Shown here: one piece after another, positions 23,885-32,710 of the stretch | Layout: each line of letters opens with the position of its first letter | Position numbering within the stretch: the first letter of the stretch is position 1 | Assembly: GCF_001866665.1 (NCBI RefSeq) | Contig: NZ_MLYO01000051.1 | Span: forward strand, 111,529-175,528 | Direction: 5' to 3' | From: Streptomyces monashensis | GTDB taxonomy: Bacteria; Actinomycetota; Actinomycetes; Streptomycetales; Streptomycetaceae | DNA length: 64,000 bases | The notes under the pieces: model-generated | What the model was told of the DNA's origin: nothing | Seen by the model: only the letters and a program-made list of their open reading frames with translations | Database searches by the model: none | Made by a program: the position numbers and the translations under genes

Positions 23885-25558
23885 ATGCGACCTGACCCGC
23901 ACAGCACGCCTGAGACTTCCGAGACGCACGCCGCACCGGCGCGGCCGGCGCAGGTCGGTGTGATCGTCATCGGCTACAACGACGCCGCTCATGTGGGTGA
24001 TGCCGTGCGCTCGGCGCTCGCGCAGGGTCCGGCCGTCGCCGAGGTCGTCGCCGTGGACGACTGCTCCACGGACGGCAGCGCCGACCTGCTCGACCGGCTG
24101 GCCGCCGGGGAGCCCCGGCTGCGGGTGGTGCGCCGCGAGGTGAACAGCGGCGGCTGCGGCAGCCCGCGCAACGACGGCATCGACGCGGTGACCGCCCCGT
24201 ACGTGATGTTCCTGGACAGCGACGACGTGCTGCCCGCCGGTGCCGTGGACGCGCTGCTGACGGCGGCCACCGGGGCGCACGCCGAGGTCGCGGGCGGGCT
24301 GTGCGTGCGCCGCGAGCTGCCCTCGGGGCACGAGACGCCCTGGCAGGAGCCCCTCTATACGGCGCACACGGTCCTCGCGCGCCCCACCGAGCGCCCCCGA
24401 CTCGTCCACGACACGCTGTGCGTCAACAAGCTGTACCGCACCGACTTCCTGCGCGAGCACGGCATCCGCTTCCCCGACGGCCGCTTCCTCTACGAGGACA
24501 TCGTCTTCACCTCGCGCGTGCTGGCCGCCGGCCCCCGCATGGCGCTCGTCCCGGACCGCGTGTACGTGTGGCACGTGCGCCGGTCCGCCGAGCAGCTGTC
24601 GCTCTCGCTGGACCGGGAGCGCATCGGGAACTGGCAGGCGCGCACGGAGGCGTGCGCGCTGGCGTACGAGACGCTGCTGAACGCCGGGCAGAAGGAGCTG
24701 GCGCGGGCGGCGCGGGCCAAGTTCCTCGACCACGAGGTGCGGATGTACGCGCGCGAGCTGGGCTTGCGCGACACGGACTACCAGCGCGCGTGGTGGACGC
24801 ACACCAAGGAGTACCTCGCGCGCTACGACGCCGCCGACTGGGAGCTGAACCCGGGGGCACCGGGCCGCGTGCTCGCGCGTGTCGTGCTCGAGGCACCCGA
24901 GCCGCGCGACCTGCCGCGCCTGCGGGAGCTCGCCGCGCGCCCCGCGCGTCTGCTGCCGCCGTACGCCCGGGACGCCGAGGGCCTCCCCGTCTGGTCCGCG
25001 GACCTCCCCCAGGTCTCCCTGACGCCGCTCCTGACCCGCCCCACCGACATCCTGCCGATCGCGGTGGACGCGGAACTGGACGTACGCGCGCGTGGCACGC
25101 GGGTGCGCCTGCGGCTGCACGAGCTGTACGGCCGAGTGGCCGAGGCCGGACCGGGCGAGCTGGACGTGGAGTGGGTGGCACGCGAGAAGCGCGGGAACAC
25201 CGAGCACACGCGGGGGCGCACGACGGTCCCGCTCACTCCCTCCGGCACCGGCACGGACGCGGACGCGGGCAGTTGGACGGCCGAGGCACCGGTCGATCTG
25301 GCCGTGCTCGGCGCGGGCACCTGGGACCTGCGGCTGACCGTGCACTTCACGGACGGCGCGCGACGCGAGATCACGGCGCACGCCATGACGGGCGCCGGCC
25401 GGCTGCGCCGCCGCGCTGTCCCGAGCCCGCGGCACGGCGTGCTGCTGGTACAGCCGTACGCGACGCACTCCGGCGCGCTGGCCGTACGGCTGGCGAGCGG
25501 CGTGGGCGGCGCGGTCCGGGTGGCCCGGCGACGCCTGAAGCGCCTGCTGCGCCGGTGA
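23885..25558 (+). CDS. GT2 glycosyltransferase with C-terminal accessory domain (TarS-like layout)
   Basis: 557 residues. GT2 domain: VGVIVIGYND, VDDCSTDGS, NSGGCGSPRNDG, FLDSDDVLP, and catalytic YEDIVFTSRV. The second half is a helical region followed by beta-rich sequence with Ig-like patterns (ELDVRARGTRVRLRLHEL; WDLRLTVHFTDG), and it ends in a basic tail. Length and architecture resemble TarS/TarP enzymes that add sugars to wall teichoic acid. No SD precedes the ATG (23885); an in-frame GTG at 23876 lies about 8 bases after a TACGCT box, so a leaderless mRNA is possible. galE follows 119 bases downstream. Confidence 0.8.
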   Translation: MRPDPHSTPETSETHAAPARPAQVGVIVIGYNDAAHVGDAVRSALAQGPAVAEVVAVDDCSTDGSADLLDRLAAGEPRLRVVRREVNSGGCGSPRNDGIDAVTAPYVMFLDSDDVLPAGAVDALLTAATGAHAEVAGGLCVRRELPSGHETPWQEPLYTAHTVLARPTERPRLVHDTLCVNKLYRTDFLREHGIRFPDGRFLYEDIVFTSRVLAAGPRMALVPDRVYVWHVRRSAEQLSLSLDRERIGNWQARTEACALAYETLLNAGQKELARAARAKFLDHEVRMYARELGLRDTDYQRAWWTHTKEYLARYDAADWELNPGAPGRVLARVVLEAPEPRDLPRLRELAARPARLLPPYARDAEGLPVWSADLPQVSLTPLLTRPTDILPIAVDAELDVRARGTRVRLRLHELYGRVAEAGPGELDVEWVAREKRGNTEHTRGRTTVPLTPSGTGTDADAGSWTAEAPVDLAVLGAGTWDLRLTVHFTDGARREITAHAMTGAGRLRRRAVPSPRHGVLLVQPYATHSGALAVRLASGVGGAVRVARRRLKRLLRR

Positions 25559-25677
25559 ACAGTCGGTACGCACGCGCGTACCGCCACGCACCTCCCCCCA
25601 CCCGCTGCTTCACTGAAAGACGCCCGCTGCTCCACCGAGCGGTTCCACGGGCCAACGGACAAGAGGACGGCCTTTCC

Positions 25678-26658
25678 ATGACCTGGCTGATCACCGGCGG
25701 TGCCGGATACATCGGGGCACACGTCGTACGAGCGATGACCGAGGCGGGCGAGCGCGCGGTCGTGTACGACGACCTGTCCACGGGCATCGCCGAGCGCCTG
25801 CCCGCGGACGTCCCGCTGGTGCGGGGCTCCACGCTGGACGCGGAGCTTGTGGCCCGCACCCTCGCCGAGCACGAGATCAGCGGGGTCGTGCACCTCGCGG
25901 CGAAGAAGCAGGTGGGCGAGTCGGTGGACCGCCCGCTGCACTACTACCGGGAGAACGTGGAAGGCCTGCGGGTGCTCCTGGAGGCGGTCACGGCGGCGGA
26001 GGTGCCGTCCTTCCTGTTCTCCTCCTCCGCGGCGGTCTACGGCATGCCGGACGTCGACCTGGTGACGGAGGAGACCCCCTGCGTCCCCATGTCGCCGTAC
26101 GGCGAGACCAAGCTGGCCGGTGAGTGGCTGGTCCGCGCGACGGGCAAGGCGACGGGCCTGTCCACCGCCTCCCTGCGCTACTTCAACGTGGCGGGCGCGG
26201 CCACCCCCGAACTCGCCGACACCGGCGTCTTCAACCTGATCCCGATGGTCTTCGAGAAGCTCACCGAGGGCGCGCCGCCACGCATCTTCGGCGACGACTA
26301 CGCCACGCCGGACGGCACCTGCGTGCGCGACTACATCCACGTGGTCGACCTGGCCGAGGCGCACGTCGCCGTCGCCCGCGCCCTGAGCTCCGCCCCCGGC
26401 AGGGACCTGACCCTGAACATCGGCCGCGGCGAGGGGGTGTCGGTGCGCGAGATGATCGACCGCATCAACGCGGTCACCGGCTACGACCGCCCCCCGACGG
26501 TCACCCCGCGCCGCCCCGGCGACCCCGCGCGTGTCGTCGCCTCGGCGGAGCGCATCGCCACCGAGCTGGGCTGGCAGGCCAAGTACGACGTCCAGGACAT
26601 GATCACCTCGGCCTGGGAGGGCTGGGTCCACCACCACCCCGAGGCGGCCCGCGACTAG
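25678..26658 (+). CDS. galE: UDP-glucose 4-epimerase
   Basis: 326 residues, extended SDR. NAD-binding TGGAGYIG at the N-terminus, Ser in FSSSAAVYG, catalytic YGETK, and RYFNVAGA. It interconverts UDP-Glc/UDP-Gal (possibly the N-acetyl forms). SD AAGAGGA about 12 bases upstream. Its place among glycopolymer transferases suggests it supplies UDP-galactose-type donors; in S. coelicolor a galE copy sits in this same neighbourhood. Confidence 0.93.
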   Translation: MTWLITGGAGYIGAHVVRAMTEAGERAVVYDDLSTGIAERLPADVPLVRGSTLDAELVARTLAEHEISGVVHLAAKKQVGESVDRPLHYYRENVEGLRVLLEAVTAAEVPSFLFSSSAAVYGMPDVDLVTEETPCVPMSPYGETKLAGEWLVRATGKATGLSTASLRYFNVAGAATPELADTGVFNLIPMVFEKLTEGAPPRIFGDDYATPDGTCVRDYIHVVDLAEAHVAVARALSSAPGRDLTLNIGRGEGVSVREMIDRINAVTGYDRPPTVTPRRPGDPARVVASAERIATELGWQAKYDVQDMITSAWEGWVHHHPEAARD

Positions 26659-26667
26659 CCTCCCGGC

Positions 26668-27621
26668 ATGACCGCCGGTTCCCGCCTCGCACGTCTCGCC
26701 GAGCGTGCGCTCGGCGCCGTACTCGGCTCCGCCGTGGGTGACGCCCCCGGAGCGCCCTTCGAGTTCGGCCCCGAGGGCGCGTTCTCCGCCCGCTTCCCCC
26801 ACCCGGGAGGGGGCGGCGAGATGTGCGGGGGCGGCGGCTGGGACCCGGGCGAGGCCACGGACGACACACAGCTGGCGGTGCTGACCGCCGAGTCCCTGCT
26901 GGACCGCGGCCGTCTGGACCTGCCGGACGTCTTCACCCGCTTCCGGCGCTGGGCGGCCGCCGACCCGAAGGACATCGGTCTCCAGACGGAGGCCGTCCTG
27001 ACCGGCGGCGACCCGTGGGACACGGCCGCCGCGCGCCACTTCCAGGCCAGCCAACGGGCCGCCGGCAACGGCGCGCCGATGCGGGCGGCCCCCTCCGCGG
27101 TCCACTTCGCCCGGCACGGCAGCGAGGCGACGATGACCGCCGCCCGCCGCCTCTCCGCCCTCACGCACGGGGATCCGGCGGCCTGGGAGGGCGCGGCCGC
27201 CCTGCACGAGCTGGTGCGGGTGGCCCTGACCGGAGCGGATCCGCTCGCGGCCGTAACGGACACCCTGAGCGCCCTCCACCCCGCCCACCGTGAGCGCTAC
27301 GCCGTGGTTCTCGCCCCCGACTGGCACCCGGACCGGGCCACGGAATTCAACGGCGCCGTCTGGCCGTGCCTGGGCTCGGCGGTCTGGGCCCTGCGGACCA
27401 CGGGCTCGTACGAGGAAGCGGTCCGCGCGGCGATCGACCTCGGCGGCGACACGGACACGGTGGCGGCGGTCACCGGGGCGCTGGCGGGGGCGGTGTACGG
27501 CCTGGGCGCGATCCCGGCCCGCTGGACCGAGCCCCTGCACGTACCGCTGCCGGGCTTCGGCGAGCGCGTGCTGCGGGCCGGGGACCTGACGCAGCTGGCA
27601 GGCAGGCTTCTCGCTCCGTAG
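26668..27621 (+). CDS. ADP-ribosylglycohydrolase (DraG/ARH family)
   Basis: 317 residues. Family metal-binding motifs are present: GSAVGDAPGAPFE, ATDDTQLAV near residue 65, and DLGGDTDTVAAVTGALAGA in the C-terminal third. These Asp/Thr residues hold two Mg ions, so it should be able to remove ADP-ribose from proteins or small molecules. It starts 10 bases after galE and is likely cotranscribed. The target is unknown; its association with a cell-wall cluster may be incidental. Confidence 0.88.
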   Translation: MTAGSRLARLAERALGAVLGSAVGDAPGAPFEFGPEGAFSARFPHPGGGGEMCGGGGWDPGEATDDTQLAVLTAESLLDRGRLDLPDVFTRFRRWAAADPKDIGLQTEAVLTGGDPWDTAAARHFQASQRAAGNGAPMRAAPSAVHFARHGSEATMTAARRLSALTHGDPAAWEGAAALHELVRVALTGADPLAAVTDTLSALHPAHRERYAVVLAPDWHPDRATEFNGAVWPCLGSAVWALRTTGSYEEAVRAAIDLGGDTDTVAAVTGALAGAVYGLGAIPARWTEPLHVPLPGFGERVLRAGDLTQLAGRLLAP

Positions 27622-27646
27622 CCCACGCGACCCCCGCGCCGCGCGC

Positions 27647-28273
27647 CTACAGGGCCTTCAGCGCCCCCGCCGTGGCCCGGGCCAGGTTCTCCAGGTAGCC
27701 CTTCGGCGGCTTCGGGGACCTGATCACCACCGCGCGCCAGTACAGGGGGCCCGAGATCAGGTCCAGGGCGAGGTCGGGGTCGATGCCGGCCCGGACCTCG
27801 CCTCTCGCCTCCGCCGCCGCGAGGATCTTGCTGGCCACGCCCTCCTGGCCGTCCCGCAGGGCCTTCTGGAAGGCCTCGGCGATGTCGGGGTTGCGGGCCG
27901 CCTCGGCCTGGAGGTCGGGGATGATCTGCGAGGCCACCGGGTGGCGCAGGGCGCGGGACGTGACCTCGTACAGGAGGCGGAGGTCCCCCTCCAGGGCGCC
28001 CGTGTCCGGGGCCGGGAGGCCCAGGACCGCCATCGCCGAGACCACGTCGAGCACCAGGTGCAGCTTGGAACGCCACCGGCGGTACACGGCGGTCTTGCCG
28101 ACGCCCGCCCGGCGCGCGATGCCCTCGATGGACATGCGGGCGTAGCCCACCGCCGCGAGCTCCTCGAAGACCGCGGCCCGGATGGCCTCGGTCACATCCT
28201 CCCGGAGCACGGCGGCCCCGGCGGGAGTCCTGCGGCGTGCACGCTTCGGGAGCTCGTCGGCGTTCGTCGTCAT
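27647..28273 (-). CDS. TetR-family transcriptional regulator
   Basis: 208 residues. Basic N-terminus, then HTH (MSIEGIARRAGVGKTAVYRRWRSKLHL) and an all-helical ligand domain. Divergent from the TagGH-like transporter genes. Two exact copies of a 12-bp sequence lie in the gap and are the best operator candidates. Confidence 0.9.
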   Translation of the reverse strand: MTTNADELPKRARRRTPAGAAVLREDVTEAIRAAVFEELAAVGYARMSIEGIARRAGVGKTAVYRRWRSKLHLVLDVVSAMAVLGLPAPDTGALEGDLRLLYEVTSRALRHPVASQIIPDLQAEAARNPDIAEAFQKALRDGQEGVASKILAAAEARGEVRAGIDPDLALDLISGPLYWRAVVIRSPKPPKGYLENLARATAGALKAL

Positions 28274-28295
28274 GACTCACAGCATAGTTGCGCGA

Positions 28296-28355
28296 CGACG
28301 ATACGGTTGCGTTCCGACGTGGATTGGCTCTACTCTCGCGTTGCGACGATACGGT
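28296..28355. promoter_or_regulatory. two 12-bp direct repeats, candidate TetR operators
   Basis: cgacgatacggt occurs at 28296-28307 and 28344-28355, exactly 48 bp apart. Each contains TACGGT, which could be a -10 hexamer, and TTGGCT at 28324-28329 lies at about -35 distance from the second. Overlap of repeats with promoter elements would allow repression by the adjacent TetR protein. Confidence 0.5.
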
Positions 28356-28474
28356 CTCGTCCTGGCGTAAGAGAACGTGAAGAGAAGCGTAAGGAAACGT
28401 CGGACGACCGACCCCGACGCGCCCCGGCGGCCAGTCGGACGCGCACCCCCCTCCCCCGAGCGAAAGCAGCGGAT

Positions 28475-29386
28475 GTGAGCCAGGTCCTCGACACACCGCC
28501 CCCCACCCAGGTCCCGGAAGACGATCTCGCGGCACTCGCCGCCCGGCACGGCCTGACGGTCAGCGGTGCCCGCCCGACCCTGCCCGAGTACGTCCGCCAG
28601 CTGTGGGACCGGCGCCACTTCATCACCGCCTTCGCCACCGCCAAGCTCACCGCGCAGTACAGCGAGGCGAAGCTCGGCCAGGTCTGGCAGGTCATGACGC
28701 CGCTGCTGAACGCGGCGGTCTACTACTTCATCTTCGGTGTGCTGCTCGGCACCAAGCACGGCGTCCCGGACTACATCCCGTTCCTGGTCACGGGCGTGTT
28801 CGTGTGGACGTTCACGCAGAGCTCGATCCAGGTCGGCACCCGGGCGATCTCCGGCAACCTCGGCCTGGTGCGCGCCCTGCACTTCCCGCGCGCCGCCCTG
28901 CCGATCTCCTTCTGCATCCAGCAGCTCCAGCAGCTGCTGTTCTCGATGGCCGCCCTGGTCGTCATCCTGCTCAGCCTGAGCGTGCCGATCTCCTTCTCCT
29001 GGCTGCTGGTGATCCCGACCCTGATCCTGCAGTTCGCATTCAACGCGGGCATGTCGCTGATCATGGCGCGGATGGGGGCCAAGACCCCGGACATCGCCCA
29101 GCTGATGCCGTTCATCCTGCGCACCTGGATGTACATGTCCGGCGTGATGTGGAGCATCAGCAAGCTCACCAAGAGCGACCACCTGCCGCACATCGTCACG
29201 ATCCTGCTGGAGAGCAACCCGGCCGCGGTCTACATCGACCTCATGCGCTACGCGCTGATCGCCAGCTTCCACGCCAAGCAGTTGCCCCCGCACGTGTGGC
29301 CGCTCGCCGTCGGCTGGGCCCTGGTCGCCGGCGTCGGCGGCTTCATCTACTTCTGGAAGGCAGAGGAGAAGTACGGCCGTGGCTGA
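28475..29386 (+). CDS. polysaccharide/teichoic acid ABC exporter permease (TagG-like)
   Basis: 303 residues, ABC-2 type permease with six TM helices after an amphipathic N-terminus (LPEYVRQLWDRRHFI; TAKLTAQYSEAKLGQVWQVMTPLL, the family signature). It should flip a lipid-linked glycopolymer across the membrane with the ATPase encoded next. The GTG at 28475 is chosen over the much longer upstream frame, which is not conserved-looking. The coding end overlaps the ATPase gene by 8 bases. Confidence 0.9.
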   Translation: MSQVLDTPPPTQVPEDDLAALAARHGLTVSGARPTLPEYVRQLWDRRHFITAFATAKLTAQYSEAKLGQVWQVMTPLLNAAVYYFIFGVLLGTKHGVPDYIPFLVTGVFVWTFTQSSIQVGTRAISGNLGLVRALHFPRAALPISFCIQQLQQLLFSMAALVVILLSLSVPISFSWLLVIPTLILQFAFNAGMSLIMARMGAKTPDIAQLMPFILRTWMYMSGVMWSISKLTKSDHLPHIVTILLESNPAAVYIDLMRYALIASFHAKQLPPHVWPLAVGWALVAGVGGFIYFWKAEEKYGRG

Positions 29387-30272
29387 GCAGACTCCCCAGA
29401 ACCCCGAACTCCCGGACAACGAGGCCGAGACCCCCGAGGCACGCGAGATGCGCGAGCGCTACGAGCGCCTCGCGAAGGCCAAGACGGTCCCCACGATCGT
29501 CGTCGACAACGTCGACATCGTCTACCGCGTCCACGGCACCGGCTCCGGCCGCGGCTCCGCCACCGCCGCCCTCAACCGCATCATGCGCCGCAAGCAGGCC
29601 GAGAAGGCGGCGGGCGTGCGCACGGTGCACGCCGTGAAGAAGGTCTCGTTCGTCGCCTACAAGGGCGAGGCGGTCGGCCTGATCGGCACCAACGGCTCCG
29701 GCAAGTCGACCCTGCTCAAGGCGATCGCCGGCGTGCTCCCGGTGGAGAACGGCCACATCTACACCAACGGCCAGCCCTCGCTGCTCGGCGTCAACGCCGC
29801 CCTGATGAACGACCTCACCGGCGAGCGCAACGTCTGGCTCGGCGGCCTCGCCATGGGCATGTCCCGCGAAGAGGTCAGGGATCGATATCAAGACATCGTC
29901 GACTTCTCCGGGATCAACGAGAAGGGTGACTTCATCACCCTTCCGATGCGCACCTACTCCTCCGGCATGGCCGCGCGTCTGCGCTTCTCCATCGCCGCCG
30001 CCAAGGACCACGACGTCCTGCTGATCGACGAGGCCCTCGCCACCGGTGACCGCAGGTTCCAGATGCGCTCCGAGGACCGGATCCGCGAGCTGCGCGAGAA
30101 GGCGGGCACGGTGTTCCTGGTCAGCCACAACAACAAGTCGATCCGCGACACCTGCGAGCGGACCATCTGGCTGGAACGCGGCGAGCTGCGCATGGACGGT
30201 CCGACCGAGGACGTCATGAAGGAGTACGAGGCCTTCAGCGGCGAGAAGGGCGCCAAGAAGAAGGCGGCCTGA
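29379..30272 (+). CDS. polysaccharide/teichoic acid ABC exporter ATPase (TagH-like)
   Basis: 297 residues. A ~50-residue charged N-terminal extension precedes the ATPase: Walker A GTNGSGKST, signature YSSGMAARL, Walker B VLLIDEALATGD, switch VSHNNKS. The YSSGM signature is typical of the TagH/Wzt group rather than drug exporters. It begins with GTG inside the end of the permease gene, and the product ends in a Lys-rich tail. Confidence 0.93.
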   Translation: MAEQTPQNPELPDNEAETPEAREMRERYERLAKAKTVPTIVVDNVDIVYRVHGTGSGRGSATAALNRIMRRKQAEKAAGVRTVHAVKKVSFVAYKGEAVGLIGTNGSGKSTLLKAIAGVLPVENGHIYTNGQPSLLGVNAALMNDLTGERNVWLGGLAMGMSREEVRDRYQDIVDFSGINEKGDFITLPMRTYSSGMAARLRFSIAAAKDHDVLLIDEALATGDRRFQMRSEDRIRELREKAGTVFLVSHNNKSIRDTCERTIWLERGELRMDGPTEDVMKEYEAFSGEKGAKKKAA

Positions 30273-30277
30273 CCCCG

Positions 30278-30346
30278 AGTAAGCGGCTCGCAAGGGCTTG
30301 AGTAAGCACATCACAAGAACGACAGTAAGAAGGCGGCTGGAAAGTT
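30278..30346 (+). repeat. three 23-bp direct repeats beginning AGTAAG
   Basis: AGTAAG occurs at 30278, 30301 and 30324, exactly 23 bp apart. Units 1 and 2 share AGTAAGCnnnnCnCAAGnnC; unit 3 keeps mainly the AGTAAG. They lie just after the TagH-like stop, upstream of an AT-rich stretch (30428-30475) that probably holds the promoter of the next operon. Confidence 0.55.
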
Positions 30347-30502
30347 ACGTCGAAAGAAACCCCAGGCCGCGGAAGTTCGTCTTCCACTCTGGGCCCCTCG
30401 ACCGGCCGCCCTCTTACTCCACCCCGGTTATCCTTTTCATACGCTTAGTGACAGTATGTTATGAAGAGTGGCCTGAACCGACGATCTAAGGAGTCCACCG
30501 CG

Positions 30503-32710
30503 ATGCCCCAACTCAGCGTCATCGTCTACGGACCGAACGCACAGGGGCACCTGACAGAGCTGCTGGACTCCGTGGAAGCCCACCCCCTCCTCGACGCCGA
30601 GATCATCGTCGCCGCGGTCGGCGACTGGGCCCGGGAGACCGCCGAGGGCCACGCCCCCGAGACGATCGTCGTCCCCCTTCCGGAAGGCACCGGGGACGCC
30701 GCCGCCCGCGCGGCCGGCGCCGCCCGCGCCTCCGGCCGCTGGCTGCACTTCGTGCACGCCAAGGACGGCCTGCCGGCCGGCGCGCCGCGCCAGCTCGCCG
30801 AGCGCACCGCCGAACTCGACGCCGAGCCCGGCGCCCCGGTGGACGTACTCCTCTTCGACCACGTCGTCACCACCTGGCAGACCGCCGCCCGGGCCTCCCG
30901 CGACGGCCGCCTGCTCGCCGCCGTCGGCCGCGAGGGCCTCCCCCTGAACGAGGCCGCGGACCTGCTGCGCCTCACCCCGATCCTCGGCAACCGCGCGCTG
31001 CGCGCCGACTTCTGGCGGGCGCACGAGGAGCAGCTCACCGCCGACGACGAGCCGCAGGCCGCCCACGCGACCCTGCTGCACGCCGGCCGTGTCGCCTGCC
31101 TGAACCAGGCGGCGTACGAGAACCGCGAGCTGCGCCCCGAGAGCCTGCCGCCCCTCGACCCCGAGGACCGCTTCGCGCTCATCGACCGCTACGAGTCGCT
31201 GCTCCCGCTCGCCAGGGACCGCCGCGCCACCCGCGCGGTGCTGTACGACCTGATGATGCGCGACCTGGTGCGCACCTTCGCCGGTGAGAACCTCCCCGAC
31301 GCGGTCGCGCGCGAGTTCTTCCGCCGCGCCTCCCTCGTCGCCGTCCGCTGGCGCCCCGAGAACCACGAGCGCCCGGCGGGCGTGGAGGGCGTGCGGCACG
31401 CGCTGCTGGAGGAGGGCGCGTACACCAAGTACCGCGCGTTCCAGGCCGCCAACCGCACCCGCCGCGCCGCCAAGAAGGCCGTCAAGAGCCGGAAGAAGGA
31501 GCTGGGCGCCAAGCTGCGCGACCAGCAGTACCAGCGTGCGCTGAGCCGCCCGGTCAACCCTCACCTGGCCGTGTTCGCCGCCTACTGGGAGCGCGGTGTG
31601 GCCTGCAACCCGGCCGCGATCGCCGCCAAGACGGCCGAACTGGCCCCGCACATCCACCCGGTGTGGGTGGTGTCGAAGAGCAACGAGGCCCTGCTGCCGC
31701 CCGGCACCGACTACGTCATCCCCGGCACCCGCCGCTACTGGGAGACCCTGGCGACCGCCAAGTACCTGGTGAACAACGTCAACTTCCCCAACGCGGTGGT
31801 CAAGCGCCCGGACGCGATCCACCTCCAGACCCACCACGGCACCCCGCTCAAGCGCATGGGCCTGGACCAGATGGAGCACCCGGCCGCCGCCAAGGGCCTG
31901 GACTTCGACGCCCTGCTGGGCCGTATCGACAAGTGGGACTACAGCGTCAGCGCCAACAGCCACTCCACCCGCATGTGGGAGCGCGCCTACCCGGCCCGCT
32001 TCACCTCGCTGGACTACGGCTACCCGCGCAACGACGTCTTCTACACGGCCACCGCCGACGACGTCCGCGCCGCCCGCCGCCGCCTCGGTATCGCCCCCGG
32101 CAAGAAGGCCGTGCTGTACGCCCCGACCCACCGCGACTACGAGGCAGGCTTCACCCCGCGCCTGGACCTCGCGGAACTCGCCGACCGGCTCGGCGAGGAC
32201 ACGGTCCTGCTGGTGCGCGCCCACTACTTCTACGGCGGCGCCGCCTCCCCGCTCACCGGCCTGCGCCGCTCCGGCCGGATCATCGACGTCTCCTCCTACG
32301 ACCCCGTCGAGGAGCTGTGCCTGGCCGCCGACGCGCTGGTCACGGACTACTCGTCGATCATGTTCGACTACGCCAACCTGGACCGCCCGATCGTCGTCTA
32401 CGCCGACGACTGGGAGACCTACCGGACCACCCGCGGCGTCTACTTCGACCTGATGGAAGAGCACCCCGGCCAGGTCGCGCGCACCCAGGAGGAGCTGACG
32501 GAGATCTTCGTCTCCGGCGCCTGGCAGGGCGAGAGCGCGGCGAAGGCACGGGCCGCGTTCCGCCGCCGCTTCTGCGAGTACGACGACGGCCGCGCCGCCG
32601 AACGGGTCGTACGCCGGGTGTTCCTCGGCGAGCCGGAGGAGTCCCTGCCCCCGGTGCTCCCGATCGAGGACCGCACCCCCGCCCCGACCCCCGAGGAGGC
32701 CTCGGCATGA
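30503..32710 (+). CDS. CDP-glycerol glycerophosphotransferase (TagF-like) with degenerate GT2 domain
   Basis: 735 residues. The C-terminal TagF domain is complete: H444-H445-G-T-P-L-K, PTHRD and LVTDYSSIMFDYANLDRPIVVY, the residues that transfer glycerol phosphate from CDP-glycerol. The N-terminal domain keeps the GT2 start (LSVIVYGPN) but lost the DxD: the equivalent of FLDGDD reads F83-V-H-A-K-D-G. So it is probably a polymerase or primer enzyme with a structural N-terminal domain. The ATG at 30503 has TAAGGAG 10 bases upstream. It overlaps the next GT2 gene by ATGA. Confidence 0.88.
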   Translation: MPQLSVIVYGPNAQGHLTELLDSVEAHPLLDAEIIVAAVGDWARETAEGHAPETIVVPLPEGTGDAAARAAGAARASGRWLHFVHAKDGLPAGAPRQLAERTAELDAEPGAPVDVLLFDHVVTTWQTAARASRDGRLLAAVGREGLPLNEAADLLRLTPILGNRALRADFWRAHEEQLTADDEPQAAHATLLHAGRVACLNQAAYENRELRPESLPPLDPEDRFALIDRYESLLPLARDRRATRAVLYDLMMRDLVRTFAGENLPDAVAREFFRRASLVAVRWRPENHERPAGVEGVRHALLEEGAYTKYRAFQAANRTRRAAKKAVKSRKKELGAKLRDQQYQRALSRPVNPHLAVFAAYWERGVACNPAAIAAKTAELAPHIHPVWVVSKSNEALLPPGTDYVIPGTRRYWETLATAKYLVNNVNFPNAVVKRPDAIHLQTHHGTPLKRMGLDQMEHPAAAKGLDFDALLGRIDKWDYSVSANSHSTRMWERAYPARFTSLDYGYPRNDVFYTATADDVRAARRRLGIAPGKKAVLYAPTHRDYEAGFTPRLDLAELADRLGEDTVLLVRAHYFYGGAASPLTGLRRSGRIIDVSSYDPVEELCLAADALVTDYSSIMFDYANLDRPIVVYADDWETYRTTRGVYFDLMEEHPGQVARTQEELTEIFVSGAWQGESAAKARAAFRRRFCEYDDGRAAERVVRRVFLGEPEESLPPVLPIEDRTPAPTPEEASA

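Noticed and set aside
30298..30489. 63-codon ORF between the TagH-like and TagF-like genes
   Set aside because: TTG start without SD, no hydrophobic or conserved pattern, and it covers the AGTAAG repeats and the AT-rich promoter region.
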